DNA of 64,000 nucleotides from Nocardioides ochotonae (GTDB lineage Bacteria > Actinomycetota > Actinomycetes > Propionibacteriales > Nocardioidaceae): contig NZ_CP061769.1 of the NCBI RefSeq assembly GCF_011420305.2, positions 3,025,001-3,089,000 of the forward strand, written 5' to 3'. How positions within the stretch are numbered: the stretch's first letter is position 1; every line of letters begins with the position of its first letter. The notes below the pieces were generated by a model, which saw only the letters and a list, made by a program, of their open reading frames with translations, was not told the origin of the DNA and did not search any database. A program made the position numbers and the translations under genes. Shown here piece after piece: positions 19,431-27,735 of this stretch.

Positions 19431-20474
19431 TCAGCCTTCACAGCTCGGGAGTTCGGCATCGGGGTCGGCCGCCCAGGTCTCGACGGCCACGCGCGCCTCG
19501 TGCATGGTCCTCGCCCGCACCAGGCGCATGTCGCCGTTCTCCGCACCGAGCGCCTCGGGGCAGTTGTCCGAGGGCACGAGGAAGAGCTCGGCGCCGTCGC
19601 GGCGGGCCGCCGCGATCTTCTGCTGGATGCCCCCGATCGGACCGACGGTGCCGTCGCGCGCGATGGTGCCGCTGCCGGCGACGTCGCGCCCGCCGGTCAG
19701 CGAGCCAGGGGTGAGGGTGTCGTAGATGCCGAGCGCGAACATCAGGCCCGCGCTCGGACCACCGATGTCGGGGTCGACGGAGACCGACACTTGGAACGGG
19801 AAGCGGAAGCCGGTGCCGGCGGAGACGCCGATCCGGGGCTCGCCGTCGACGATGTCGGGGGTCAGCGCCACGGTGCGCGGGGTGCCGTCGCGCAGGATCC
19901 GCAGCCGGACCTTCTCCCCCCGCGGCGTGGCCCGCACCGCGTCGACCAGCTCCTCGGGGGTGCTGACCTTGGTGCCGTTCACCGAGACGAAGAGGTCCTT
20001 GACCTTGATCCGGCCCTCGGCGGGCGAGTCCGGAGCGACGTACGCGGCCATGACCGCGGGCTCGACCTCGTAGCCGAGCTCCTCGAGCGCGACCGCGACG
20101 GCGACGTCCTGGGAGGTGACCATGTCGATGGCGCCGGCGATCCGGCTCTCCTCGGCGGTCTCGTCCTTCTCGTAGACGGCGTCGTAGGGGTAGACCGCCC
20201 GGTCGGGGTCCAGCCAGGTGCCGATCAGCTCCAGCAGGCTCTTGTCGCTGCCCGGGAGCGAGACGTAGACCGTGGTCATCCGCAGCTCGCCGTCGTCGTG
20301 GAAGGAACGGTGCCCGGAGACCTGCACGATCTCCTTGCCGTCCTCCTTGCCCAGCACGTCCACCGTCAGGCCGGGGCCGTACGTCGCGAACGGCAACGGG
20401 GCGAACGCGGCGACCGCGAACAGGGCGAGCAGCAACGGCACCGCCACGACGGCGGCGACCAGACGCTGCTTCAT
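19431..20474 (-). CDS. YlbL-type PDZ/Lon-like membrane serine protease
   Basis: A 347-residue membrane-anchored protease. One N-terminal transmembrane segment (residues 5-26) precedes an extracytoplasmic part with a PDZ domain (about 125-205). The C-terminal Lon-like peptidase domain has catalytic Ser241 (DIGGPSAGLMF) and Lys286 (GGIQQKIAAA). The start at MKQRLV (20474) is chosen because the segment just before it is not membrane-like and the open frame adds only nine residues. Relatives (YlbL of Bacillus, Rv3194c of Mycobacterium) degrade envelope or division proteins, from general knowledge. It clusters here with UPF0182 and DUF2342 genes as in mycobacteria. Confidence 0.9.
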   Translation of the reverse strand: MKQRLVAAVVAVPLLLALFAVAAFAPLPFATYGPGLTVDVLGKEDGKEIVQVSGHRSFHDDGELRMTTVYVSLPGSDKSLLELIGTWLDPDRAVYPYDAVYEKDETAEESRIAGAIDMVTSQDVAVAVALEELGYEVEPAVMAAYVAPDSPAEGRIKVKDLFVSVNGTKVSTPEELVDAVRATPRGEKVRLRILRDGTPRTVALTPDIVDGEPRIGVSAGTGFRFPFQVSVSVDPDIGGPSAGLMFALGIYDTLTPGSLTGGRDVAGSGTIARDGTVGPIGGIQQKIAAARRDGAELFLVPSDNCPEALGAENGDMRLVRARTMHEARVAVETWAADPDAELPSCEG

Positions 20475-20534
20475 GGGCGTCAGTCTCTCATCCGGCGCCA
20501 ACCCGCGAGCGCGGACCTCGCGGACCCGTCCGCC

Positions 20535-20792
20535 TCAGGAGGCCCGGCGCCCCGCAGAGCCGGTGCCCCGCGGGTCGCGGGAGGGACGCACGGCGATGCC
20601 GGTGCTGCGGTCGCGCTCGGGAGTGCGCGCGGCGTAGCGCACCGGCACGTCCTTCTGCAGGGCCCGGGCGAGGCGCTCCGCGAGGACCTCGCGGTCGGCC
20701 TCGCCGGCGCGCTCTCGGCCGACCCATCCCACCCAGCAGGCGGCGACGGCGGTCGCCACCAGGGCGGGCACGAGCCAGAGCAGGATCTCCAC
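20535..20792 (-). CDS. Small single-pass membrane protein
   Basis: An 85-residue protein with one N-terminal membrane helix (LLWLVPALVATAVAACWVGWVG) followed by a basic cytosolic tail. The tail carries an EADREVLAERLARALQK helix and ends in Arg, Gly and Ser. The start is a GTG at 20792, a choice based on the helix; the frame is open further upstream through the moaE gene. Function is unknown. It sits between moaE and the PDZ protease gene on the same strand, with a 56-base gap to moaE. Confidence 0.65.
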   Translation of the reverse strand: MEILLWLVPALVATAVAACWVGWVGRERAGEADREVLAERLARALQKDVPVRYAARTPERDRSTGIAVRPSRDPRGTGSAGRRAS

Positions 20793-20848
20793 GCCGTGAA
20801 GGGTACGGCGCGCGCTCCCGGGGTGCCGGGAGGCTCGCGGCACGGCCC

Positions 20849-21301
20849 TCAGGGCGCGCCGACCCACTCCTCGGTGCCGTCGCCGAAGCGCTGGTGCTTC
20901 CAGATCGGCACCTCGGCCTTCAGCGTGTCGATGAGCGCCCGGGAGGCCTCGAACGCCTCGCCCCGGTGCGCGGCCGTGGTGGCGATGACGACCGCGGCGT
21001 CGCCGATAGCGAGGGTGCCGGTGCGGTGGACGGCCGCGACGCCGTGCACGTCGTACTCGGCGGCAATGCGCTCGCACACCTCGGTCAGTCGGTCGAGCGC
21101 GCTGGGATGGGCGGAGTACTCCAGCCCGATCACGCCCTTGCCGCCGTCGTGGTCGCGCACCCGGCCGACGAAGAGGGTGAGCCCACCCGCCGCGTCGTCG
21201 TCGAGGGCGGCGAGCACCTCCTCGACGTCGAGCGGATCCTCGCGGAGGGCGACGAGGCGCACCACGGAGCGCCCGGCGGGAGACTCAGCAGAACGAGACA
21301 T
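20849..21301 (-). CDS. moaE: Molybdopterin synthase catalytic subunit MoaE
   Basis: A 150-residue MoaE. With MoaD it inserts sulfur into precursor Z to make molybdopterin. Diagnostic parts are GGLTLFVGRVRDHD (39-52), LEYSAHPSA, VHRTGTLAIGD and the C-terminal active-site lysines in TLKAEVPIWKHQRF. The ATG has no Shine-Dalgarno, but TACGCT lies seven bases upstream, which points to a leaderless transcript. It is divergent from the DUF2342 gene. A molybdenum hydroxylase (CoxL type) at the window end would need this cofactor. Confidence 0.93.
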   Translation of the reverse strand: MSRSAESPAGRSVVRLVALREDPLDVEEVLAALDDDAAGGLTLFVGRVRDHDGGKGVIGLEYSAHPSALDRLTEVCERIAAEYDVHGVAAVHRTGTLAIGDAAVVIATTAAHRGEAFEASRALIDTLKAEVPIWKHQRFGDGTEEWVGAP

Positions 21302-21308
21302 GCCCGCG

Positions 21309-21339
21309 AGCGTAGAGCGGTTGCCCAGCGAAGTACCGT
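21309..21339. promoter_or_regulatory. Divergent leaderless -10 elements (moaE / DUF2342 gene)
   Basis: On the minus strand TACGCT (21309-21314) stands seven bases before the moaE ATG. On the plus strand TACCGT (21334-21339) stands six bases before the ATG at 21346. Both fit the actinobacterial TAnnnT box of leaderless genes. No Shine-Dalgarno is present for either gene. Confidence 0.5.
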
Positions 21340-21345
21340 TGGACC

Positions 21346-22773
21346 ATGAGCAACGACCCCGGCAACCCGTCCTCCGACGGGCCCGACGAGGGCCAGAACC
21401 CCTTCAAGGGCACCCCTTTCGAGCATCTCTTCGGTGGACTGGCGGGCGGCGCCGGCGGCCTCGGCGGCCCCGGTGGGTTCCCCTTCCCCGGGATGACGCC
21501 CGGCCAGGGCGGCATGCCCGACCTGAACCAGCTCTTCGGCCAGATCCAGGCGATGCTGCAGCCCTACGACGGCCCGCTGAACTGGGACGTGGCCATCGAC
21601 GTCGCGCGCAAGAGCGCCGCGCAGGCCTCCGACCCCTCGATCAGCCAGCGTCAGAAGGACGCCGTCGCCGACGCCCTGCAGCTCGCCGACCACTGGCTCG
21701 ACGAGACCACCTCGTTCCCCTCGGGGGTCCAGACCACCGCTGCCTGGAGCCGCGCGGAGTGGATCGTGGCGACCGCCGACGTGTGGAAGGTCCTGATCGA
21801 GCCGATCGCCGCGTCGTCGGTGCAGGCGATGGGCAGCGCACTGCCCGAGGAGGCCAGGGCCCAGGCCGGCCCGATCCTGGGGATGATGGGCAAGGCCATC
21901 GGCGCGATGCTGGCCCAGCAGGTCGGCTCCGCCCTCGGCGCCCTCGCCGGCGAGGTGCTGTCGGTCTCCGACATCGGCGTACCGCTCGCCCCGGCCGGCC
22001 GCGCCGCACTGCTGCCGACCAACGTCGCGACGTTCGCCGAGGGCCTCGACGTCAGCGCGGACGACGTACAGCTCTACCTCGCCCTGCGCGAGGCCGCCCA
22101 CCAGCGTCTGTTCACCCACGTCCCGTGGCTGCGCGAGCACGTGATCGGTGCGGTGCGCGACTACGCCGGCGGCATCGAGATCGACGCCGAGCAGATCCAG
22201 TCCCGCCTCGAGGAGCAGCTGCGCGGGGTCGATCCCAGCAACCCCGAGGCCATGCAGCAGCTGCTCGAGGGCGGTCTGTTCGACGTCCCGAAGTCGCCGC
22301 GCCAGGAGGCCGCGCTCACCCGCCTCGAGGTGGTGCTCGCACTGGTCGAGGGCTGGGTGGACGAGGTCGTCGCCCAGGCCACCACCGAGCGGATGCCGTC
22401 CGCCGCCAAGCTGCAGGAGGCGTTCCGGCGCCGCCGTGCCGCCGGCGGGCCGGCCGAGGACACCTTCGCCGCGCTGGTCGGGCTCGAGATGCGCCCGCGC
22501 CGGCTGCGCGACGCCTCCACCCTGTGGGGCTCGCTGCGCACCCGTCAGGGCATCGAGGCCCGCGACGGCGTGTGGATGCACCCCGACCTGCTGCCCACCG
22601 CCGCCGACCTCGACGACCCGCTCGGGTTCCGTGAGGACGCCAGCGCGCCGGCCGAGCTCAGCGAGACCGACTTCGACGCCGAGCTGCGCAAGCTGCTCGA
22701 CGGGGACAGCGGCTCCGCCGGCGACGAGACCGGGGACCCCGGGTCCGGCGAGACCGGCCCCTCCGAGAAGTGA
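21346..22773 (+). CDS. DUF2342 zinc-dependent metalloprotease-like protein
   Basis: A 475-residue actinobacterial protein of the DUF2342/zincin-like family (relative of Rv3195). The N terminus is rich in Gly, Pro and Phe (residues 24-56) and probably disordered. The zincin core contains EAAHQRLF (249-256) with EAAH in place of the first half of HExxH, plus another His at 258. The C terminus is acidic and Ser-Gly rich. The transcript looks leaderless (TACCGT box). Its stop overlaps the GTG of the NUDIX gene. Substrate and role are not established. Confidence 0.85.
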   Translation: MSNDPGNPSSDGPDEGQNPFKGTPFEHLFGGLAGGAGGLGGPGGFPFPGMTPGQGGMPDLNQLFGQIQAMLQPYDGPLNWDVAIDVARKSAAQASDPSISQRQKDAVADALQLADHWLDETTSFPSGVQTTAAWSRAEWIVATADVWKVLIEPIAASSVQAMGSALPEEARAQAGPILGMMGKAIGAMLAQQVGSALGALAGEVLSVSDIGVPLAPAGRAALLPTNVATFAEGLDVSADDVQLYLALREAAHQRLFTHVPWLREHVIGAVRDYAGGIEIDAEQIQSRLEEQLRGVDPSNPEAMQQLLEGGLFDVPKSPRQEAALTRLEVVLALVEGWVDEVVAQATTERMPSAAKLQEAFRRRRAAGGPAEDTFAALVGLEMRPRRLRDASTLWGSLRTRQGIEARDGVWMHPDLLPTAADLDDPLGFREDASAPAELSETDFDAELRKLLDGDSGSAGDETGDPGSGETGPSEK

Positions 22774-23372
22774 GCCTGCACGCCGACGCGTCGCAGGTCC
22801 TGGCCTCCTGGGTGGCGCCCACGCCTGCCCAGGAGGCGCTGCGCGAGCGCTACGTCGCCCACCTGCGCGCGCACCCCGACGGCGTACGCCGCGAGTGCCG
22901 TCCCGACCACCTCACCGCCTCGACGCTGGTGCTGAGCGCGGACCGCAGCCGGGTCCTGCTCACGCTGCACGCCAAGGCGCAGCGGTGGTTCCAGCTCGGC
23001 GGGCACTGCGAGGCCGGCGACACCACGCTGGCCGCCGCGGCGCTGCGCGAGGCGACCGAGGAGTCGGGTCTGCACGACTTGGCGCTCACGGCCGTTCCGG
23101 TGCACCTCGACGAGCACGAGGTCCCGTTCTGCGGCGGCCCGGGCGCCACCGGCGACCCGGTGCACCACCTCGACGTGCGCTACGCCGCGATCGCTCCCCG
23201 CGACGCGGTCCACGCGATCAGCGAGGAGTCGCTGGACCTGCGCTGGTGGCCGGTCGACGCGCTGCCCGACCCCGACCTGGCCGAGCTGGTCGAGCACGCG
23301 CTGGCCGCGCCGCTGCCTCAGTCGACGTCGGGCGCACCGAGGTCGGTGGCGGCGGACCAGCCGAGCAGGTAG
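22770..23372 (+). CDS. NUDIX hydrolase
   Basis: A 200-residue NUDIX protein that should cleave a nucleoside diphosphate linked to another moiety. The NUDIX box GHCEAGD...LREATEESGL lies at about 73-95 with the REATEE metal-binding core. The GTG start overlaps the stop of the DUF2342 gene, so the two are coupled. The last 55 bases overlap the 3' end of the convergent M48-like gene, so the final residues (after about AAPLPQS) may be a non-essential tail. Substrate class cannot be told. Confidence 0.85.
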   Translation: MSLHADASQVLASWVAPTPAQEALRERYVAHLRAHPDGVRRECRPDHLTASTLVLSADRSRVLLTLHAKAQRWFQLGGHCEAGDTTLAAAALREATEESGLHDLALTAVPVHLDEHEVPFCGGPGATGDPVHHLDVRYAAIAPRDAVHAISEESLDLRWWPVDALPDPDLAELVEHALAAPLPQSTSGAPRSVAADQPSR

Positions 23373-23836
23373 CCCTTCGCCCGCTCCGCCTGCGGGAAGC
23401 GGTCCACCCAGCCCCAGAACTGATCGTTGTGGCTGGGCTCGATCAGGTGGGCGAGCTCGTGGACCAGCACGTAGTCGATCACCCAGGCCGGCATCCCTTG
23501 GAGCCGCTCGGAGAGCCGGATCGAGCGGTCGCCGGGGGTGCAGGACCCCCACCGTGACTGCTGGTTGCCGACCCAGCGCACCGACCCCGGCAGGGCCAGG
23601 CCGCCGAGGTAGCGGTCGTTGAGCCCGTGGGCACGCTGGACGAGGTCGTCGTCGCTGGGGCGCCGGCGCTGCTCGGAGCGCTCCAGGCGGGCCACCATCC
23701 GGTCCACCCAGTCGGCCTCCTCGGCACGGCTGAGCGAGGCCGGGACCAGCACGACGATCCGCTCGCCCTCCCGGTAGGCCGACACGGTGCGGCGGCGCCG
23801 CGACGAGCGGCGCACCTCGACCTCCGGTGTCTCCAT
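23318..23836 (-). CDS. M48-like (YgjP/DUF45 type) metal-dependent hydrolase
   Basis: A 172-residue putative zinc peptidase of the YgjP/DUF45 kind. HELAHL gives His126, Glu127 and His130, and a third ligand candidate is His136 in EPSHNDQFW. The upstream RWGSCTPGDRSIRLSERL block is diagnostic of the family. TAGGGT six bases before the ATG indicates leaderless transcription. It is convergent with the NUDIX gene and overlaps it by 55 bases. Physiological substrate is unknown. Confidence 0.88.
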   Translation of the reverse strand: METPEVEVRRSSRRRRTVSAYREGERIVVLVPASLSRAEEADWVDRMVARLERSEQRRRPSDDDLVQRAHGLNDRYLGGLALPGSVRWVGNQQSRWGSCTPGDRSIRLSERLQGMPAWVIDYVLVHELAHLIEPSHNDQFWGWVDRFPQAERAKGYLLGWSAATDLGAPDVD

Positions 23837-23845
23837 GGCCGGACC

Positions 23846-24904
23846 CTAGCGGCTGGCCCAGGCCAGCAGGCGCTCCTTCGGCCAGGTGTTGACGATGCGC
23901 TCCGGGTCGATGCCGGCCGCCTCGGCCCGTTCCGCGCCGTACCAGAGGAAGTCGAGCTGGCCCGGAGCGTGGGCGTCGCTGTCGATCGAGAACAGGCAGC
24001 CGACGTCGCGGGCCAGCTCCAGCAGCGCCGTCGGGGGGTCGCGCCGCTCGGGGCGGGAGTTGATCTCGACCGCGACGTCGTGCTCCGCGCACGCCTCGAA
24101 GACGGCGCGCGCGTCGAAGTCGGACTGCTTGCGGGTGCCGCGCCCACCGGTCACCAGCCGTCCGGTGCAGTGCCCGAGCACGTTCGTCCACGGGTTCGCG
24201 ACCGCCGCCACCATCCGCCGCGTCATCGCATCGCGCTCCATCGCGAGCTTGGAGTGCACGCTCGCCACACGCACGTCGAGGCGGGCCAGCATCTCCTCGC
24301 TCTGGTCCAGTCCACCGTCGTCGAGGATGTCGACCTCGATGCCCTTGAGCAGGGTGAAGCCGGCGCCGCCGAGATGCTCGTTGACCGCGTCGACGACCTC
24401 GAGCTGGCGCGCGAGCCGCTCCGCGCTCAGGCCGTGGGCGACCTTCAGCCGCGGCGAGTGGTCGGTGAGCACCTGGTAGTCGCGGCCGAGCTCGATCGCG
24501 CTGAAGGCCATCTCCTCGATCGGCGATCCCCCGTCGGACCAGTCCGAGTGCGAGTGCAGGTCGCCGCGCAGCTGCGCGTGCAGGGCGTGGCCGCCGGTGG
24601 TGAGCTCGCCGCCGTGCTCGGCCTCGGCGCGGGCGAGCCGCTCGGGCATCTCCCCGCGGACCGCGGCGGCGATCACCTTCGCCGAGCTGGCCCCGATGCC
24701 GGGCAGCCTGGCCAGCGTGCCGTCGTCGACGGACCGGCGCACCTCGTCGTCGGCCATCGGCAGGATCGTCGCGGCCGCGTTGCGGAACGCCTTGACCTTG
24801 TAGGTGTCCTCCCGACCGCGCTCGAGCAGGAACGCGATGCGTCGCAGCGCGGCGACCGGGCCGGCGTCATAGGTCTCGCTCCCGAGATCATTCACAGGCC
24901 CCAC
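23846..24904 (-). CDS. PHP-domain metal-dependent phosphoesterase with HhH region
   Basis: A 352-residue protein with two parts. The N-terminal helical part (about 1-100) resembles the DNA polymerase X-like helix-hairpin-helix region (LARLPGIGASSAKVIAAAV). The PHP domain follows, with metal ligands in GDLHSHSDWSDGG, LTDHSPR, GIEVDIL, SVHSK, HCTGR, EINSRP and SDAHAPG. It lacks the polymerase catalytic part, so it is a stand-alone PHP phosphoesterase of the PolX-C type. The GTG at 24904 is chosen because GGAGG lies seven bases upstream; a second GTG is at 24895. Activity on DNA ends or nucleotides is inference. Confidence 0.88.
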   Translation of the reverse strand: MGPVNDLGSETYDAGPVAALRRIAFLLERGREDTYKVKAFRNAAATILPMADDEVRRSVDDGTLARLPGIGASSAKVIAAAVRGEMPERLARAEAEHGGELTTGGHALHAQLRGDLHSHSDWSDGGSPIEEMAFSAIELGRDYQVLTDHSPRLKVAHGLSAERLARQLEVVDAVNEHLGGAGFTLLKGIEVDILDDGGLDQSEEMLARLDVRVASVHSKLAMERDAMTRRMVAAVANPWTNVLGHCTGRLVTGGRGTRKQSDFDARAVFEACAEHDVAVEINSRPERRDPPTALLELARDVGCLFSIDSDAHAPGQLDFLWYGAERAEAAGIDPERIVNTWPKERLLAWASR

Positions 24905-25033
24905 TGTATTTCCTCCACACCCGGTGCACGAACGTCGTCGCTGGTCAGCGCGGCGTACCACGGCCGACGGCGGCGATCCGGGCACCCGTGTCCACAGGGT
25001 TCTCCACAGGATGTGGGTGTCCGGGCAGGCGCC

Positions 25034-25828
25034 TCAGCGGCCCTGGAAGACCGGGCGCCGGCGCTCGTCCTTGGCCCGGATCCCCTCCTGGAGGTCCTCG
25101 GTGGCCAGGGTGATCGGCTGGGCCATCGCCTCCCACTGCAGCGCGGCCTCGAGGTCGGCGTGGCCGCCGTCGGCGAGCGCGAGCTTGGTGAGCCGGCTCG
25201 CGATCGGCGCGGTCTCCGCGATCGAGCGCGCGGTGGCCAGCACCTCCTCGAGGAAGCCCTCCGGCTCGTGCACCGCGGAGACGAGCCCCATCCGCAGCGC
25301 CTCGTCGGTCTCCACCATCCGTCCGGTCAGCATCAGGTCACGGGCGTGCGCGGGCCCGACCACCTCGGGCAGCAGGTGGGTGCCCGCCATGCCCGGGTGC
25401 ATGCCGAGGCGCACGAAGGGGACGCCGAGACGCGCGCCGGCGGCGGCGTAGCGCAGGTCGCAGGCCAGGGCGAGGCACAGCCCGGCGCCCACCGCCGGCC
25501 CGTTGAGGGCGGCGATGGTGGGGACCTCGAGGCGGCGGATGGAGAGCCAGGACCGGTAGAAGGCGAGCATCCGGGTGCGCAGCTCATCGACGCTCGCGTC
25601 GGGCTCCCCCGCGATCCAGGCGGTGTCACCGCCGGAGCAGAAGGCCGATCCGGAGCCGGTGACGACCACCGCGCGTACCGAGCGGTCGGCAGCGAGCTCG
25701 TCGATCGCCTCGACCCAGGCGCCGGTCATCGCGGCCGACATCGCGTTGCGCTGGTCGGGGTTGTCGAGGGTCAGCAGCGCCACCCCGGGGAACGGTCGGT
25801 CGAGACGAAGGTGCGAGAGCTGGGCCAT
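25034..25828 (-). CDS. Enoyl-CoA hydratase/isomerase family protein
   Basis: A 264-residue crotonase-fold protein. CoA-binding and oxyanion-hole segments are DNPDQRNAMSAAMTGAWVEA, FCSGGDTAWI and NGPAVGAGLCLALACDLRYA. The region that carries catalytic acids in hydratases reads RLGMHPGMAGTHLLPEVVG, with a glutamate near the end but not the usual first one. True hydratase activity is therefore less certain than the fold. TAGATT stands seven bases before the ATG (leaderless type). The gene is solitary and points away from the DUF5679 gene. Confidence 0.85.
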   Translation of the reverse strand: MAQLSHLRLDRPFPGVALLTLDNPDQRNAMSAAMTGAWVEAIDELAADRSVRAVVVTGSGSAFCSGGDTAWIAGEPDASVDELRTRMLAFYRSWLSIRRLEVPTIAALNGPAVGAGLCLALACDLRYAAAGARLGVPFVRLGMHPGMAGTHLLPEVVGPAHARDLMLTGRMVETDEALRMGLVSAVHEPEGFLEEVLATARSIAETAPIASRLTKLALADGGHADLEAALQWEAMAQPITLATEDLQEGIRAKDERRRPVFQGR

Positions 25829-25988
25829 GAGGCGCAATCTACGGCGCGCCGTGGCCCGGAGCGGCGCGCTGTGCAGGCCCGCGGGCGTGCCGTAGGGTCG
25901 ACTCGGTCCCGCGCCGAGCCGCGGAACCCGGCGGGCTCCCCTACCAGCCCGCTGCGACGACCGAGTGAGACTAGGCAAGGAGGCCCCC

Positions 25989-26147
25989 ATGGCGGAGACC
26001 TGGAGCGGCGAGTTCTACTGCGTGAAGTGCAAGGAGAAGCGCGAGGCCGAGGGCGAGGTCAAGGTCAACGACAAGGGCACCCGCATGGCCAAGGCCACGT
26101 GCCCGGTGTGCTCGACCAACCTCAACCGCATCCTCGGCAAGGCGTGA
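25989..26147 (+). CDS. DUF5679 small zinc-ribbon protein
   Basis: A 52-residue protein with two CxxC pairs (YCVKC and CPVC) that should hold one zinc ion. MAETWSGEFYCVKCKEKREA and the KGTRMAKATCPVC end are typical of the actinobacterial DUF5679 family. AAGGAGG lies six bases before the ATG; an in-frame ATG 24 bases earlier overlaps that site. A terminator follows at once, so it is a single-gene transcript. Function is unknown; RNA or nucleoid binding is a guess. Confidence 0.88.
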   Translation: MAETWSGEFYCVKCKEKREAEGEVKVNDKGTRMAKATCPVCSTNLNRILGKA

Positions 26148-26181
26148 GCTGACTTCAGCGCACCCAGCCACGGAGCTGTTC

Positions 26182-26213
26182 CGGCGGCGCCTCCCGACAG
26201 GGAGGCGCCGCCG
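26182..26213 (+). terminator. Terminator after the DUF5679 gene
   Basis: A perfect 14-bp stem with a GACA loop lies 34 bases after the stop codon. The sequence after the stem is GTGGTCATTTC, with a short T-run. Confidence 0.8.
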
Positions 26214-26290
26214 TGGTCATTTCCCGGCGCCCGCGTCGCGGCTGTGGAGAGCGTCGGCGGCACCGACGCCACCCGTGTGAGGCTCGGCCC

Positions 26291-27115
26291 ATGCCCGTCC
26301 CGCCCCGCCTTCCGGTCGGCGTCCCGCTCCTGCGCCGCGACCGCGACCACCTGCAGGTCGGCCTGGGTCCCGCGGTCGTCCTGCGCGACGTGCCGGAGGT
26401 GCGTGGGCTGCTCAGCCGGCTGCGCGCGGGCGAGGAGCCCTGCCCCGACTCCCCTGCCGCCCGCGCGGCGCTGAGCCGCCTCGAGGCCGCCGGCCTGCTC
26501 GAGGACCCCGCGGCCGACGTCGTACGCCGCGGGCTGCATCGCTCCTGCGTGGTCGTGGTGGATGCCCCCGACGAGCTCACCGCCGCGCTCGGGGCGGTCC
26601 TGCGCCGCGCGGGCCTGGGTGTGCTCGCACCCGGCGCGCCCCTCCCGGCCCACCGGGACGGGGAGGGAGCGTCCGGTCCGTCGTCGCTGTGCGCGCTGGT
26701 GGTGCGCGACGGCGTCCTGGCACGCGGCGACCTCGACGAGGCGACCCGCACCGGCCTGCCCCACCTCGTGGTCGCCAGCGACCATGCCGGCACCGTCATC
26801 GGGCCGTTCGTCGTCCCCGGTGTCTCGGCGTGCGTGCGCTGCGTGGACGCCCACCGCAGCACCCGCGATCCGCGCTGGCCGGTGCTGGTCGAGCAGGCGG
26901 CGGGTCAGCAGCCGCCGCCGCGCGACCCGGTCCGCCACGCGCTGGCGATCAGCTGGGCGGCCGGCGACCTGCGACTGTGGGCCGAGGGGCGCACCCCGTC
27001 GACCTGGTCGGCCACCGTCCGGGTCGACGACGACCTCACGGTGACCCGGGAGACCTGGTCGCGTCACCCGGCGTGCGGGTGCGCCTGGGGCGTCCTCGCC
27101 GCCTCCCCCGCCTGA
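26291..27115 (+). CDS. Stand-alone cyclodehydratase-like (TOMM E1-type) protein
   Basis: A 274-residue protein resembling the E1-like/cyclodehydratase part that grips leader peptides in thiazole/oxazole-modified microcin pathways. GPFVVPGVSACVRCVDAHR is the diagnostic block. Cys181/Cys184 and Cys262/Cys264 (CGC) form a likely structural zinc site. The N-terminal RLPVGVPLLRRDRDHLQVGLGP resembles the winged-helix leader-binding start. No GxGxxG nucleotide motif of ThiF proteins is visible, and there is no YcaO or precursor gene in the window. Similar stand-alone copies are common in actinobacteria near uvrD2/whiB7. ATG chosen with GAGG ten bases upstream. Function is unknown. Confidence 0.65.
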   Translation: MPVPPRLPVGVPLLRRDRDHLQVGLGPAVVLRDVPEVRGLLSRLRAGEEPCPDSPAARAALSRLEAAGLLEDPAADVVRRGLHRSCVVVVDAPDELTAALGAVLRRAGLGVLAPGAPLPAHRDGEGASGPSSLCALVVRDGVLARGDLDEATRTGLPHLVVASDHAGTVIGPFVVPGVSACVRCVDAHRSTRDPRWPVLVEQAAGQQPPPRDPVRHALAISWAAGDLRLWAEGRTPSTWSATVRVDDDLTVTRETWSRHPACGCAWGVLAASPA

Positions 27116-27125
27116 GGGACGCGGC

Positions 27126-27296
27126 TCACCACCACTCGCTGTCGAGCTTGCCCTCCATCGCGCGCAGGTGCTCGCGCGAGCAGGTCGGGCAGAACGTGCG
27201 CGCCCGACCGTTCTCGACCGCCGTGGTCCAGGAGAGCCGGACCACCGGGTCGGGCTCGTCCTCCTCACGACGTCCGCAGAAGTCGCAGATCCTCAT
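27126..27296 (-). CDS. 56-residue zinc-ribbon microprotein
   Basis: A short gene encoding 56 residues that begin MRICDFCGRREED and end in GKLDSEWW. Cys4/Cys7 and Cys36/Cys39 (CDFC, CPTC) make a zinc-ribbon. Coding is supported by GC-rich third positions and by a TAGCCT box six bases before the ATG, the same leaderless pattern seen at other starts here. Its 3' end points at the cyclodehydratase-like gene, with only ten bases between the stops. Function is unknown. Confidence 0.7.
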   Translation of the reverse strand: MRICDFCGRREEDEPDPVVRLSWTTAVENGRARTFCPTCSREHLRAMEGKLDSEWW

Positions 27297-27336
27297 CCCC
27301 CGAGGCTACTGCCGGCGACGAGGGCGTCGGACGCAG

Positions 27337-27372
27337 CCGGCTGGGCACGACGCGGGAGTCGTGCCCAGCCGG
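27337..27372. terminator. Terminator closing the whiB7-microprotein unit
   Basis: A perfect 15-bp stem with a six-base loop lies 67 bases beyond the stop of the second microprotein. The flanks lack a clear T-run, but stem length and position fit termination. Confidence 0.7.
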
Positions 27373-27438
27373 TTCCTGCATGCACCCGCGATCAGGGTGC
27401 CGGGTCGGGGCCGCTGCCAGTGCGGCCCCGCCGCGCTC

Positions 27439-27702
27439 TCAGAGGGCCCGCGCGAGGGCGAGGCGCGCCTGCTGAGCTGCCTGCTCGGCCTTGCGGCTGA
27501 GCCTGGCCGCCCGCGACAGGTGGTAGCCGCGGCGACGTTCCTGCGCCTCTCCCAGGCGCGCGGCCATTTGGACGCGTGCCAGGTTCTCGTGCATCAGATT
27601 CATGTCGGTGCTCCGGTCGAAGTCGGTGTCGGCGTGAGGGTTCACACCGGCGGGGTCGGTCGAGCTCGCGATCGGCGAGCCGTCCTGCGGGAAGGTGTTC
27701 AT
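27439..27702 (-). CDS. Basic helical microprotein, paralogue of the next gene
   Basis: An 87-residue protein whose last 54 residues (from MNLMHENLARVQM) match the neighbouring 54-residue protein nearly end to end. Shared blocks are HEN-ARVQM, GEAQ-RRRG, AEQAAQQAR and ALARAL. The conserved part is Arg/Ala-rich and should form one or two amphipathic helices. Two starts are possible. ATG 27702 has AGGAAG and good coding bias in the extra 33 codons; ATG 27603 has GGAG and matches the paralogue length. I list the longer form. It lies in the whiB7 transcription unit. No known domain is recognised. Confidence 0.6.
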   Translation of the reverse strand: MNTFPQDGSPIASSTDPAGVNPHADTDFDRSTDMNLMHENLARVQMAARLGEAQERRRGYHLSRAARLSRKAEQAAQQARLALARAL

Positions 27703-27735
27703 CGGTGTCCGGTTCTTCCTGGTCGAGGGGCGCGC

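Noticed and set aside
18558..22634. Very long plus-strand open frame across several genes
   Set aside because: It runs antisense to UPF0182, YlbL and moaE and ends inside the DUF2342 gene in another frame. Its Gly/Arg/Val-rich product has no motif. It is a GC-bias shadow.
24988..25008. Two DnaA-box-like sequences (GTGTCCACA, TTCTCCACA)
   Set aside because: Only two to three boxes, no AT-rich unwinding region and no dnaA/dnaN nearby, so not an origin. A minor DnaA-binding site remains possible.
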